This document shows, one piece after another, positions 8,561-18,233 of a stretch of DNA of 64,000 nt. This DNA comes from JAUWPO01 sp965603285. Its GTDB lineage: Bacteria > Chloroflexota > Anaerolineae > Anaerolineales > UBA4823. The DNA lies in contig CBFDCK010000002.1 of the NCBI GenBank assembly GCA_965603285.1, forward strand, positions 1 to 64,000. The letters are read 5' to 3'. The notes below the pieces were generated by a model. The model did not search any database and was not told the DNA's origin. It saw only the letters and a program-made list of their open reading frames with translations. The stretch's first letter is position 1. The number at the start of each line of letters is the position of its first letter. Both the position numbers and the translations under genes were made by a program.

Positions 8561-10474
8561 CTACAATATGATTATCGCCAGGAGGCGAGCAATCTGAGCT
8601 GCGATCATCGCAATAACAACTGTCAACAATGTGATTATAACCATATTTCGAATACCAAGTTCTCGTTTCAGGACAGCCAAGGTTGCCAAGCATGGGATAT
8701 AAAATACCACAAACACAGCATATGTGATCAACTGCACAGATGTCAGAACTTCGGAGAATTCTACACCTCCTAAAGCTTGGTACAGCATCACCAGTGAAAG
8801 TTCTTTGCGAAGGATTCCGAAAATTAAAGGCAGACCCACTGCAGCAGGTAATCCCAGAATCCAGGTAATTGGTCTCACCAAGGAATTTATGAAATTGTCT
8901 AAATTATAAAAAATAAGGATGGCCAGTACTAGACTTCCGGCAATCAAGATTGGCCAAGCTTCAACTACAAACTCGTGTAATCGAAACCAGGTCTTGTGAA
9001 TAATAGTTCGAATTGTAGGAATTCGGTAAACTGGCATCTCTAAAATTAGTCCTGGTGTTTTTTCGGGTAACAAGCCGGATAAAATTCGCCCTGTGATGGC
9101 AATCACAACTAAATTAAAGAAATATATCGCAAGTGCGACAGTTGGTCCTAAGTAAAAAGCGACAAGTCCAAACACAACAGCAATACGCGCGGCACATGGA
9201 ACAAGGGTAGATAACGCTGCTGCCAGGAAGCGATCTCTGCGATTTTCTAACATCCGGGTGGACATGACTGCCGGCACATTACATCCATAACCTAAAATAA
9301 AAGGAACGATAGCATTTCCATGAAGACCAATCCGCTTCATCAATGTATCCATAAGGAAAGCAATTCTTGGCAGATAACCAATATCTTCGAGAAAGCCTAA
9401 CCCCAAGAGAAATGGGACCAAGTAGGGAAAGACGATTGCCACTCCTCCCGCTATTCCTTGTACAATGCCGATTAAAGAGGCTCCTAAAAGTGTATCAGCG
9501 CCAATTAAGTTATCCAGGAAAACTTCCAACTGAGAGAAGATATTAAGTAGCGGGGGCTCCAATATACTTCCTATCCCATAAACAATTTGAAAGAATAGAA
9601 ACATGATCAAGACGAGAGCGACATATCCGAAAACAGGATGCAGTAAAATGTCGTCGATTCGATCGCGCCAGGAAACACGACGCTCGCCCTGGACTACGAC
9701 AGCACTAGCGAGGTTGGTCGCCAGGGCTTGACGCTCCCCACTTATAACCCAGTCAGCTGATTGACCTCTGGTTTGCTCTATCATTAATTGTGCGTGGTTT
9801 AATTTTTGTAGCAACTGTGGATATTCATCATGGATTTGATCTTGCCACTGCATATCACCTTCTAATAGCTTGATCGCGAAGGGTTCAGGTTCAAGCATAG
9901 CTGCTTTCCCATCCAAATTTCCGGCAATTTCCAGGATTACTTCCTCAAGATCTTTAGCATAAGTCAACCTTTCAGGAGAATTATCCTGTTTGGCAACGTA
10001 ATGCGCCGTCACAAATAAATTGCGTACTCCTCGCCCTTTACTGGCTATCAAGGGTACTACAGGTGTACCTAATAAGCCTTGTAATTCGGGTATATCGATA
10101 GTCATTCCTTCCCTGGCAGCTTCATCCATCATGTTCAGTGCCACCACTAAAGGCTTCTGCATTTCTAATAATTCAACAGTAAGTCCCAGACCCTGAGCAA
10201 GGTGAGAAGCATCAACAACATTTATGATCACACTGACTTCTCGTGAAGTCAAATATTGCAGTGTCACCTTTTCTGCCGGATTCATCCCCGATAAAGAATA
10301 AGTACCTGGAAGGTCAACTAAGTGGTATTTTTTGCCCGACACAAGGATTTTACTTTCGATATATGTAACAGTAGTTCCCGCGAAATTACCCGTTTCGGCT
10401 TTATAACCAGCCACATGGTTGAATAATGTACTTTTTCCGCAGTTGGGTTGACCGATAAGTGCAAAGCGCATCAA
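8561..10474 (-). CDS. feoB: Ferrous iron transporter FeoB
   Basis: FeoB is the GTP-gated inner-membrane Fe(II) importer of anaerobes. The N-terminal G domain has GQPNCGKSTLFN (G1, about residues 7-18), a threonine-containing G2 segment, DLPGTYSL (G3) and NMMD (G4). A helical spacer leads to the membrane part with two Gate-like regions, including FILGYGCNVPAV and VPCAARIAVVFGL. At 637 aa it is shorter than the E. coli protein (about 770), with a short C-terminal region, which is common in anaerobes. The start overlaps the feoA stop by 4 bp (ATGA), indicating translational coupling. Confidence 0.93.
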   Translation of the reverse strand: MMRFALIGQPNCGKSTLFNHVAGYKAETGNFAGTTVTYIESKILVSGKKYHLVDLPGTYSLSGMNPAEKVTLQYLTSREVSVIINVVDASHLAQGLGLTVELLEMQKPLVVALNMMDEAAREGMTIDIPELQGLLGTPVVPLIASKGRGVRNLFVTAHYVAKQDNSPERLTYAKDLEEVILEIAGNLDGKAAMLEPEPFAIKLLEGDMQWQDQIHDEYPQLLQKLNHAQLMIEQTRGQSADWVISGERQALATNLASAVVVQGERRVSWRDRIDDILLHPVFGYVALVLIMFLFFQIVYGIGSILEPPLLNIFSQLEVFLDNLIGADTLLGASLIGIVQGIAGGVAIVFPYLVPFLLGLGFLEDIGYLPRIAFLMDTLMKRIGLHGNAIVPFILGYGCNVPAVMSTRMLENRRDRFLAAALSTLVPCAARIAVVFGLVAFYLGPTVALAIYFFNLVVIAITGRILSGLLPEKTPGLILEMPVYRIPTIRTIIHKTWFRLHEFVVEAWPILIAGSLVLAILIFYNLDNFINSLVRPITWILGLPAAVGLPLIFGILRKELSLVMLYQALGGVEFSEVLTSVQLITYAVFVVFYIPCLATLAVLKRELGIRNMVIITLLTVVIAMIAAQIARLLAIIIL

Positions 10475-10704
10475 ACTTCCTCGACAAGAATCTTAACTGC
10501 AATCCCCCTGCCCAAAGCTATTCGTCTGCCTTTACATTCGACAAGGAGAGGTCCTCCTAACGGTGCATGGCGAATGACTTTTGCAGTATCCCCCGGAAGC
10601 AAGCCCAATTGGCGAAGTTTGAGTTCCACCCCTCGTGAACCTTGAAAACCCACAATGCACACCTTCTTCCCACTTTTAACATCCAATAATTTCATCACTA
10701 TCAA
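10471..10704 (-). CDS. feoA: FeoA-like SH3-domain protein
   Basis: This 77-aa protein has the compact FeoA beta-barrel pattern: a basic N-terminal strand, LRQLGLLPGDTAKVI, a central PLGGPLLVECKGRRIALGRGIA segment and a C-terminal KILVEEV. FeoA interacts with FeoB in the cytoplasm and is needed for full Fe(II) uptake. It is the first gene of the unit and overlaps feoB by 4 bp. Confidence 0.88.
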   Translation of the reverse strand: MIVMKLLDVKSGKKVCIVGFQGSRGVELKLRQLGLLPGDTAKVIRHAPLGGPLLVECKGRRIALGRGIAVKILVEEV

Positions 10705-11054
10705 CCTTATTTGAGTGATTATATCGTAAACATGCGCTATTTTAAATGAATATGTTCATGAATTTCTAGTAAAATATTTTTACTAATCAATTATTAATAA
10801 AATGATCAGTCAGCCGGGCAATAATAGGATAATTTACACTCATCCGTAAAAGATAATTCATTGACCACTGCTGTATCAACTGATTTTCTCATATTTGACT
10901 TCCAGGAAACAAAAAGAGCCTTATAAGTTAAAAGGCTCCAAACAGAAACACGGCTTATTAATGTGAAAGAAGATTATTTTTATGAAAAGCGCGAATTATG
11001 CAACTCATTTATGTGGATACTCGCAATAACGAAGGAAGAAATTATTCCAAATGA
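10705..11054. other. Gap upstream of feoA
   Basis: An AT-rich 350-bp gap. It must contain the feoA promoter on the minus strand, but no box stands out. The only clear element is the hairpin at 10911-10938, listed separately. Confidence 0.5.
10911..10938 (-). terminator. Minus-strand terminator downstream of the small acidic ORF
   Basis: GAGCCTT (10916-10922) pairs with AAGGCTC (10932-10938). The A run at 10911-10915 becomes a T tract at the 3' side of a minus-strand transcript. It would end a transcript coming from the 11055-11267 ORF. Confidence 0.6.
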
Positions 11055-11267
11055 CTAAACATCAGCTTTGAATTCGTCTTCTTCCAACCACGATTCATCA
11101 TCGCCAATTTCCTTATCTTCCCCGCCATCTAATTCGTCTTCTACATCCTCCCAGCGTTCTTCAACTTCGGTATCAACCGGACTCGTGTAATTCATGCAAA
11201 CAATATCTGGAGCATAGCTCAATCGCAGATGCGCCGCAGTATCCATCATCTCATAACACACAATCAA
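11055..11267 (-). CDS. Small acidic protein, unrecognised
   Basis: Up to 70 aa, starting at a TTG (11267) or more likely at the ATG-ATG pair at 11249/11246, which gives 64 aa. The C-terminal half is extremely acidic (VEERWEDVEDELDGGEDK, then EDEFKADV). I recognise no domain. Support for a real gene is limited to its strong composition bias and the terminator hairpin about 115 bp downstream in the right orientation. No strong ribosome-binding site is visible, so it could be spurious. Confidence 0.4.
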   Translation of the reverse strand: MIVCYEMMDTAAHLRLSYAPDIVCMNYTSPVDTEVEERWEDVEDELDGGEDKEIGDDESWLEEDEFKADV

Positions 11268-11571
11268 TATAATAGCAACGAATTCGGGTCATGACTACAT
11301 CCTGTATATTAAAAAAATTGTTTATAAACAGTCATCTAAAAGCTAGACAGGCAGGCTTGGAAGGGTCGTAATGCTCCTTCAAAGACGTTCCTTGGCAGCA
11401 TTAACACTAAGTAGTTGATTTGTATTGATACTCATAAGCTCACAGGATACAATATCAACTAATAATCATATTCTACGACATGGTTTATTGGTAATGCCAG
11501 TTGAGTTATAGACCCGGAATTGTACCATTTAGAAGGAATGAAACAATAAAATTATTTCCCCCGGTAAATTC
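11268..11571. other. Gap between relA/spoT and the small acidic ORF
   Basis: About 300 bp of AT-rich sequence with no recognisable gene, RNA or strong hairpin. Confidence 0.5.
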
Positions 11572-13815
11572 TCAACCTGGTCTTATGCGTTGTGCCTCCA
11601 TAACGTTAGGTAAATTCTCCAAACGATCTAATAAACGACTTAGTTGAAGGATATCATGTACTTCTAGTACTATATCAAATACTGCTAAATTTCGATGTGT
11701 CTCCACTTTTGCCGTTGGCATATTAACACCTTCATCAGCAATTAAAGTGGATACGTCTTTCATTAAACCATCTCTGTCATATGCTTTTATGCGGATTGGG
11801 ACAGGATATGTGCTCTCTTGTTCACCCCACGATACCCGCACCAGGCGTTCCCGGTCACTAATTCGAAGAATATTGGGACAATCTTGCCTGTGAATCGTTG
11901 CACCTCGACCACGAGTGATATATCCAACTATCTCGTCTCCAGGAGCCGGATTACAGCATCGAGCCAATGAGGTAAATAATCCTTTTATTCCCAAAACATT
12001 AACCGAACCTTCAGTAACGGGTTTGTCCCCTTCAGCTTTCGGTTTAGGTAGTTCCACTTCATCTTCTTTATCGGTTATTGTGAGAAACTTAACTATTCTG
12101 GCGACTGGTAAATCACCTGTACCTAATGCAACGTACAAATCATCTACATTCCGGTATTCGAATTCACTCGCTAAACGTTCTATTCTCACATCTGCTAAAC
12201 CAAGGCGGCGCAGTTCTTTTTCCAAAACACCTTTCCCCTGCGCCATATTCTCTTCGCGCGCTTGTTGTTTAAACCACCTGCGAATTTTCGCCCTAGCTCG
12301 TTGGGTTTTCACCAATCCTAAATTAGGATTAAGCCAATCCCTGCTTGGACCTCCTCGTTTTGCTGTTAGTATTTCAACTTTATCCCCCGTCTTCAATTTG
12401 TAGTCTAAAGAGACGAGTTTGCCATTTATTTTTCCTCCCCGGCAGCGGTGCCCTATATCTGTATGTACATGATATGCGAAATCAATTGGTGTGGAATCCA
12501 CTGGCAAATCGATAATGTCACCTTTAGGGGTAAAAATATAGACACGGTCCTCAAATACATCGCTTTTCATACTATCCACAAATTCGCGTCCGTCTTCAAC
12601 ATCCTGGCGCCATTCCATCAATGAACGTAGCCAATTAATGCGCTTTTCATAATCCTCATCTCTTGCAGCCCCCTCTTTGTAACGCCAATGGGCAGCAATA
12701 CCGTATTCCGCATTCTGATTCATTTCCGGTGTTCGTATTTGGATTTCCAGCGTCCTACCATCATCGAAATTCACTGCTGTGTGTAGCGAGCGGTAAAAGT
12801 TATCTTTTGGTGCGGCAATATAATCGTCAAATTCACCCTGAATGGGTCGCCAATGAGCGTGAATAATCCCCAAGGAGGCGTAACACGACGGTATATCAGG
12901 GACAATAATCCGGACCGCACGAACATCATAGACCATATCGAACGGCACATCCTTACGCATCATTTTCTTAAAAATCGAATAAATATGCTTAGGGCGGGCT
13001 GAAATTTCAGCTTGAATTTCTGCTTGGTGCAGAACTTTTAATAGGTCGTTTTTAATAGATCCCATTTCTCGCTCACGAGATGATCTCAATTCAGCGAGAT
13101 TATCAGTGATTTCCCGATATCTAACTGGGTTCACATAACGAAATCCTAAATCCTCTAATTCCCATTTTATCTGCCAGATACCTAATCGATTTGCTAACGG
13201 TGCAAAAATATCCATGGTCTCTTGTGCAATACGAATTCGTTTCTGTTCTGGCATATAACCGAGAGTACGCATATTATGCAAACGGTCTGCAAGCTTGATT
13301 AGCACAACCCGAACATCTTCCCCCATTGCTAAAAAGGTTTTCCGAAGCGTTTCTGATACTAAATCATAGCGTCTGCTTCTATGCAACTTTTCAACTTCTT
13401 CGTCAGGATTCTTACCTCCCCTCCGGTCAGCTAACTGCCGCTCTTCTTCCTCTCGTTCTTGATCCTCCGGTCTTTGGTCACCGCGTGAAACTCGCGGTAA
13501 TTGGGTTAATTTTGTCACTCCATCTACAAGAAGGGCGATCTCCTTACCAAACTCTCGATCCAAATCCTCCAATGTTATATCTGTATCCTCAACGGTGTCG
13601 TGCAGCAGCCCAGCTGAAACAACAGATGATGGTACACACAACTCTGCAAGTATGGAGGCGACAGATATACAATGATTAATATATGGTTCGCCCGATGCCC
13701 GTATTTGTCCCCTATGCGCATTTTCTGCTACTTGATAAGCGCGTATCACTTGCTCACGATCAGCCTCGCTGTAGTTTTCTGGAAGTGATTTAGTTAAAGT
13801 GTCTATGCGCATCAT
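11572..13815 (-). CDS. relA: Bifunctional (p)ppGpp synthetase/hydrolase, RelA/SpoT family
   Basis: The enzyme makes and degrades the stringent-response alarmone. Domain order in 747 aa: HD hydrolase (about 20-215, with HDTVEDTDI and KLADRLHNMRTL intact, so hydrolysis should be active), RelA/SpoT synthetase (about 240-380, with YRSLHTAV and EIQIRT), TGS (about 410-475, VYIFTPKGDIIDLP), a helical/zinc region (RCCNPAPGDEIVGYIT) and a C-terminal ACT domain. A charged insert rich in Arg/Glu follows the first part of the HD domain (about 115-140), longer than usual. It is transcribed alone as far as can be seen. The name rel/rsh would be equally correct. Confidence 0.93.
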   Translation of the reverse strand: MMRIDTLTKSLPENYSEADREQVIRAYQVAENAHRGQIRASGEPYINHCISVASILAELCVPSSVVSAGLLHDTVEDTDITLEDLDREFGKEIALLVDGVTKLTQLPRVSRGDQRPEDQEREEEERQLADRRGGKNPDEEVEKLHRSRRYDLVSETLRKTFLAMGEDVRVVLIKLADRLHNMRTLGYMPEQKRIRIAQETMDIFAPLANRLGIWQIKWELEDLGFRYVNPVRYREITDNLAELRSSREREMGSIKNDLLKVLHQAEIQAEISARPKHIYSIFKKMMRKDVPFDMVYDVRAVRIIVPDIPSCYASLGIIHAHWRPIQGEFDDYIAAPKDNFYRSLHTAVNFDDGRTLEIQIRTPEMNQNAEYGIAAHWRYKEGAARDEDYEKRINWLRSLMEWRQDVEDGREFVDSMKSDVFEDRVYIFTPKGDIIDLPVDSTPIDFAYHVHTDIGHRCRGGKINGKLVSLDYKLKTGDKVEILTAKRGGPSRDWLNPNLGLVKTQRARAKIRRWFKQQAREENMAQGKGVLEKELRRLGLADVRIERLASEFEYRNVDDLYVALGTGDLPVARIVKFLTITDKEDEVELPKPKAEGDKPVTEGSVNVLGIKGLFTSLARCCNPAPGDEIVGYITRGRGATIHRQDCPNILRISDRERLVRVSWGEQESTYPVPIRIKAYDRDGLMKDVSTLIADEGVNMPTAKVETHRNLAVFDIVLEVHDILQLSRLLDRLENLPNVMEAQRIRPG

Positions 13816-13984
13816 ATCTGCTCTTTTTTCTAGTAATAAGTATAACCACGCCCCGCAATTGCATCAAGGTGCATTCACTAATTAATTGATACATATTCAT
13901 CAATATAGAAATATCCAAGTCGTTGGGTTGCCACTTAAAGTGAAATTTCATTCCAATAGATCAAATTTCTTCGTTAATGGGTTA

Positions 13985-14013
13985 TTGTCTTTTTTATAAA
14001 AATAGTGTACAAA
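13985..14013 (+). promoter_or_regulatory. Candidate sigma-70 promoter for the secreted repeat protein
   Basis: TTGTCT (13985-13990) and TACAAA (14008-14013) are separated by 17 bp and lie 60 bp upstream of the ATG at 14073. Each box matches consensus at 4 of 6 positions. Confidence 0.35.
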
Positions 14014-14072
14014 TAGTAAGAAACAAGATTTGTGTTCATTTGGACTACAGTTATTGCGTATAGGAGATAATC

Positions 14073-14783
14073 ATGAAATATTTAGCGTCCTTCTCACTAC
14101 TTCTGGCTCTGCTTGCTTCTCTCGTAGTTACTGCTCCTACCGTAGCAGCACCTCAATCTAGTATAATTCCTACTTTTAAGATCGAAAGTGTTTCGGCTGA
14201 TAAAACAGTGACTATACGAACTCAAAATTTTCCTGCCCAAGATAGATTTGTTGTTACGATGGGTACAATGCATACCCGCGGCATCCATGGAATAACAGTC
14301 GCCACGGTATCATCAAAAGGTGGAGGTACCCTCAAGTATACATTTAAAATTCCTGCCGCATTAAAGGGTTCCTACCAGATCTCCATTAGGATGCAAAGTA
14401 ACACCGGTTCAGGTTACTATGCCTATAATTGGTTTTACAACAATACAGCCGGTACAGGAGGAGGGACGCATCATAATAACGGGTATAAGGGAATCCCCAC
14501 CTTTATGATTACAGGCGTGGAAAGAAATAACACTGTAACAATTAAAACACATAACTTGCCACCGAAAGATAAGTTCAAGGTGCTCATGGGTCCAATGGGT
14601 ACTCAAGGAGTCAATGGATATCACGTTGACACAATTAATACTGGAAATGGTGGAAGTAAATCTTTTACGTTCAATATACCGCACCAACTTAAAGGTTCAT
14701 ATAAAATATCTATCCGCTTACAAAGTGTAACAGGTTCTGGTTATTACGCCTATAACTGGTTTTACAATAACACTACACATTAA
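14073..14783 (+). CDS. Secreted protein with two tandem repeats, unknown function
   Basis: The 236-aa product has a Sec signal peptide (about residues 1-25, ending TVAAP) followed by two copies of one unit of roughly 90 residues. Each copy runs from IPTF(K/M)I through a (T/K)VTI(R/K)T strand, a (D/K)(R/K)FxVxMGxM motif, LKGSY(Q/K)ISIR, and ends with GSGYYAYNWFYNNT. The units are joined by a Gly/His/Asn-rich linker. The beta-rich pattern suggests small immunoglobulin-like or carbohydrate-facing domains, but I do not recognise a characterised family. It has its own candidate promoter and a strong terminator, so it is a single-gene unit and perhaps abundantly expressed at the cell surface. Confidence 0.75.
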   Translation: MKYLASFSLLLALLASLVVTAPTVAAPQSSIIPTFKIESVSADKTVTIRTQNFPAQDRFVVTMGTMHTRGIHGITVATVSSKGGGTLKYTFKIPAALKGSYQISIRMQSNTGSGYYAYNWFYNNTAGTGGGTHHNNGYKGIPTFMITGVERNNTVTIKTHNLPPKDKFKVLMGPMGTQGVNGYHVDTINTGNGGSKSFTFNIPHQLKGSYKISIRLQSVTGSGYYAYNWFYNNTTH

Positions 14784-14828
14784 ACTTCAAAGGTCAGCAA
14801 TGACTTGTCACATGATGTGTGTCATATT

Positions 14829-14860
14829 GAGCCTGCTTCGAGAAATCAAAGCAGGCTCTT
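14829..14860 (+). terminator. Rho-independent terminator
   Basis: A 10-bp perfect stem, GAGCCTGCTT (14829-14838) with AAGCAGGCTC (14849-14858), followed by TT and an AT-rich tail. It lies 46 bp after the secreted repeat protein gene. Confidence 0.75.
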
Positions 14861-15008
14861 ACATTTAACTAATCTTACAAAATTCCTGATAAATGTGGTA
14901 TAAAACCCTGTCGGCATTTAATTGACTTTTCTAAATTTATGGAACAATCAATTAATTCTCATCCTAAATACGAAAACAAAAAATATCAATCATTGATAAG
15001 AGAAGTGG

Positions 15009-15647
15009 ATGCAAAAAAGAAACAATGAACAATGGCTGTCTGACTTGAGTACTTCTGGTCCGGACCAGGAAGCTGCCCTGCAAGACCTCAGAGCGATTAT
15101 CGCTAAAGGCTTGCCTTATGGGGTTGGTAAGTATCTCTCGTCTGACAACCCTCAATTCGAGCCTCTAATTGATGAAGTAGCTCAAGAGACTTTACTACGA
15201 GTATTATCGCGCTTGGACACTTTTGAAGGTCGCAGTCAGTTTACCACCTGGGTGCATAAAATCGCTGTGCGTATCGCCTTGACTGAATTGCGTCGGAGAA
15301 AGTGGCGTGATGTCTCACTTGACAACATTATTGAAGATCAAACAATATCAGCAGCACCTCGAATTGTAGCCGATTCCTCCCCAAGCCCGGAAACTTCAGT
15401 AGAGCAAGCAGATATGCTTGCCCAAGTTCAACGTTTGATAATGGAAGAACTCACAGATAAGCAGCGACAAGCTATGACCGCAATAAGCATTCAGGGAATG
15501 CCAATTGAAGAGGTTGCTCGTCGGATGAACACAACCCGAAATGCACTCTATAAATTACTACATGACGCACGATTGCGGCTCAAACATCGTATGGCTCAAG
15601 AAGGTCTTACGCCTGAGGATGTATTAACAATTTTCGAACAAGCGTAA
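15009..15647 (+). CDS. ECF-type RNA polymerase sigma factor
   Basis: The 212-aa protein has sigma region 2 (about 35-105, including the FEGRSQFTTWVHKIAVR segment that binds the -10 element and core polymerase) and region 4 (about 145-195, with an HTH around EEVARRMNTTRNALYKLLHDAR). A Ser/Pro-rich linker joins them. Regions 1 and 3 are missing, as expected for an ECF factor. The following gene is a small zinc-finger protein and is probably its regulator. Regulon and signal cannot be deduced. Confidence 0.88.
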   Translation: MQKRNNEQWLSDLSTSGPDQEAALQDLRAIIAKGLPYGVGKYLSSDNPQFEPLIDEVAQETLLRVLSRLDTFEGRSQFTTWVHKIAVRIALTELRRRKWRDVSLDNIIEDQTISAAPRIVADSSPSPETSVEQADMLAQVQRLIMEELTDKQRQAMTAISIQGMPIEEVARRMNTTRNALYKLLHDARLRLKHRMAQEGLTPEDVLTIFEQA

Positions 15648-15688
15648 GAATATCACCTCACATCACATCTTAGTATCAGAGGAAAGTT

Positions 15689-15988
15689 ATGGATTGGATT
15701 GGATCAATCACTCAGAAACTCAGGAATGTATTTAAACCAACCACACAAAATCCCCAGTCTCAAAAAATTATGCTCACAAAACTAATGCATATGGTCGAAC
15801 AAACGCAAGAAGAGGAAGATTCTTGCGATGATGTTCTGCAATTACTTGACGAATACGCCGAAATGGTGTCTCATGGTGAAGATGCAGAAAAGATGATGCC
15901 TTTAATTAAACATCACTTGGATATGTGCCCTGATTGCCGGGAAGAGATCGAATCTCTTCTGTACGTAATACAATCTCAACAAATTTAA
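15689..15988 (+). CDS. Putative zinc-finger anti-sigma factor, soluble
   Basis: The 99-aa protein carries an HxxxCxxC motif (HLDMCPDC, about residues 76-83) typical of ZAS anti-sigma domains, with an upstream Cys at about residue 46 (DSCDDV) as a possible fourth ligand. It has no transmembrane helix, so it would act in the cytoplasm, possibly as a redox- or zinc-sensitive switch. The position 41 bp after the ECF sigma gene supports a cognate pair. The assignment rests on motif plus context. Confidence 0.7.
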   Translation: MDWIGSITQKLRNVFKPTTQNPQSQKIMLTKLMHMVEQTQEEEDSCDDVLQLLDEYAEMVSHGEDAEKMMPLIKHHLDMCPDCREEIESLLYVIQSQQI

Positions 15989-16139
15989 GTTCGCATCTTC
16001 TGGTACTAGTGGAAAAATTGCTATGTAACTAAAAGAAATTACAATATCTATTCTGAATCCGATAATCATCGTTTTGTGATATTATCGGATTTTAATTCCA
16101 CTATATATCAACCAAACAGAAATATGAATAGGCTATAAA

Positions 16140-16889
16140 ATGATATTCCCTCAATATGAAGGTAACATACCACAAATATCTACCGATCAGATGGTTGAAG
16201 TAGACAGTCTTATGATCGATGAATATAAAATTGAGCTCGCTCAAATGATGGAAAATGCCGGACGCAATCTTGCACATCTTGCGCGGAAAAGATTCTTCAA
16301 CGGCAATCCTCATAATAAGGACGTTGTGATCCTAGCTGGTACTGGAGGTAACGGTGGAGGAGCGCTGGTTTGTGCGCGCCGTTTACATAACTATGGTGCA
16401 AAGGTGACGATTTTCTTAACAAACAACGAAGATATATTTAAGCCTGTTCCAGCCCACCAATTAGAGATCGCACGCCATATGGGAATACCAATATACCAAA
16501 CCAATGCAATATCTTCGATTAATTCTTCCGATTTAATCATTGACGGAATGATTGGTTATAGCTTAAAAGGCAACCCTCGTGGTGGTGCAGAAAAATTAAT
16601 ACTTTGGGCGAACTCAAAAAACACCCCAATTCTAGCCCTCGATACACCGTCTGGTCTCGATACTACGACTGGCAAAACCTTCAATCCGGTAATTAGAGCG
16701 ACAGTAACGATGACCCTTGCATTGCCAAAAACCGGACTGCTCTCCAATCATCTGAATGATATAGTCGGCGAGCTTTACCTTGCTGATATCAGTGTCCCAC
16801 CATCACTTTATGCTCTACTTTCTCCACCAATACAGGTTGGGAGTATTTTCGAAAAAAGTGACATTGTTCACATACCAGGAATCAATTAA
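16140..16889 (+). CDS. nnrE: NAD(P)H-hydrate epimerase (YjeF N-terminal domain)
   Basis: This enzyme interconverts the R and S forms of damaged, hydrated NAD(P)H for repair. The 249-aa protein is the YjeF_N domain alone. The N-terminus has QMVEVDSLMIDEY and MMENAGRNLA. GTGGNGGGALVCARRL is the conserved glycine-rich loop, LIIDGMIGY supplies the catalytic Asp, and LDTPSGLDTTTG is the C-terminal signature. Many bacteria fuse this domain to the ADP-hydrate dehydratase; that partner is not in the window. Confidence 0.85.
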   Translation: MIFPQYEGNIPQISTDQMVEVDSLMIDEYKIELAQMMENAGRNLAHLARKRFFNGNPHNKDVVILAGTGGNGGGALVCARRLHNYGAKVTIFLTNNEDIFKPVPAHQLEIARHMGIPIYQTNAISSINSSDLIIDGMIGYSLKGNPRGGAEKLILWANSKNTPILALDTPSGLDTTTGKTFNPVIRATVTMTLALPKTGLLSNHLNDIVGELYLADISVPPSLYALLSPPIQVGSIFEKSDIVHIPGIN

Positions 16890-17034
16890 CTTCTTCAGTA
16901 TAATAAGGGGTACTTATTAACTTCAAGCAAGTTTTTTGCAAAAAAATTTTCGAATCGGGTCAGTGGTAAGTGTTGATACGAGAACTGCGTGATGTGGATG
17001 TCCAAGAACCCAATAATGATGAGGGACAAAAGTA

Positions 17035-17307
17035 ATGGGACAAGACAATAGCCAGATTAATACTAAGCATATCCCCAAACGACTTGTTATAAATCTGATT
17101 ATCGAATTCATTATATACGGCGGATTAGTCACGCTATATTTTCTGGTAATTCTACGTTATCTCAATGAACCGATAAAAAACCTTTTTGATAATAATCTCA
17201 CTGTTTATGCCATTGTTTCACTTATTTTAATCGGTCTTCAAGGGGTGCTATTAGAACGTCTAACCTTTTATGTCCTGGATTGGGTAGGATTGAAACGATT
17301 CGAGTAA
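17035..17307 (+). CDS. Small membrane protein, unrecognised
   Basis: A 90-aa protein with two predicted transmembrane helices (about residues 20-45 and 60-80) and a short basic C-terminus. I recognise no family. It lies 4 bp before the TSUP transporter gene, and its length and position fit an accessory subunit or a separate small membrane protein co-expressed with it. Confidence 0.6.
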   Translation: MGQDNSQINTKHIPKRLVINLIIEFIIYGGLVTLYFLVILRYLNEPIKNLFDNNLTVYAIVSLILIGLQGVLLERLTFYVLDWVGLKRFE

Positions 17308-17311
17308 ACTG

Positions 17312-18208
17312 ATGGAATTCTTAATATCCGGAGTTACCATCAATCCAATCTTTCTAGCTGGTATTGGATTCCTGGTAGGCATACTAGGTGGTTTTTTCGG
17401 AGTCGGCGGCGGTTTCATCGCAGGTCCACTTATGTTCCTAACCGGTGTGCCAATGAATTTTGTTGTCGGTACAGATTTAGCCCATATGACCGGCAAATCG
17501 GTCGTAGCTGCACGCCGGCATCGGATTTTAGGTCATGTAGATATAAAACTCGGTTTAATAATGGTTGTAGGAACAATAATAGGGGTCGAAGCTGGTGCAC
17601 AATTGTTTGAAAGCTTGAAGCAAACAGGACGTGTAGATCAATTCGTCGGTTGGATATATGTGGCTATCATGTTAGTCATCGGTAGTTTTATGTTTATTGA
17701 AAGCCTGCGTGCGACACAAATCATACGTACACAACGAATCTCAGCCAATGAGGCTGTAGGCTTCAAAGGATTATCACAGCGCATTTATGGAATACACATA
17801 CCGCCAATGATCTCGTTTCCTGTGTCAGGTATCCGTTCTATCTCATTATGGACTGTATTACTGGTAGGTTTTATATCAGGTGTTCTGGCAGGTTTTTTAG
17901 GCGTAGGTGGCGGGTTTGTGCGAATGCCTCTGCTGGTATACGTGATAGGCGTTCCAACTCATATAGCTATAGGTACCGATCTTTTTGAAATAATATTCTC
18001 AGCTGGTTATGGAACCCTTACTCATTCTTTAAAAGGTAATGTAGACATAATGATGGCATTGGTTATGCTCCTCGGGGCGGCGATCGGAGCACAAATAGGT
18101 GCCCTCTCGACAAGATATTTTACAGGTCCACGTATTCGATTGTTATTTTCTTTTTTACCATTCATAGGAGCGATATTGGTCGCCTACAAATTAGTAAGTG
18201 GTAGTTGA
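17312..18208 (+). CDS. TSUP (TauE/SafE) family anion transporter
   Basis: A 298-aa membrane protein with the internal duplication of the TSUP family: GGFFGVGGGFIAGPLM near residue 30 and GFLGVGGGFVRMPLL near residue 200, each followed by a GTDL motif. Members export sulfite, sulfoacetate or other organosulfur or organic anions, or import sulfur compounds; substrate cannot be assigned here. It sits between a small membrane protein and a UspA gene in an apparent three-gene unit. Confidence 0.85.
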   Translation: MEFLISGVTINPIFLAGIGFLVGILGGFFGVGGGFIAGPLMFLTGVPMNFVVGTDLAHMTGKSVVAARRHRILGHVDIKLGLIMVVGTIIGVEAGAQLFESLKQTGRVDQFVGWIYVAIMLVIGSFMFIESLRATQIIRTQRISANEAVGFKGLSQRIYGIHIPPMISFPVSGIRSISLWTVLLVGFISGVLAGFLGVGGGFVRMPLLVYVIGVPTHIAIGTDLFEIIFSAGYGTLTHSLKGNVDIMMALVMLLGAAIGAQIGALSTRYFTGPRIRLLFSFLPFIGAILVAYKLVSGS

Positions 18209-18233
18209 TGTAGACGTCTATTGAGGATTTTGT

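Noticed and set aside
11915..12403. 162-aa plus-strand frame opposite relA/spoT
   Set aside because: Antisense to the synthetase/TGS region with basic, Ser/Pro-rich translation and no family similarity.
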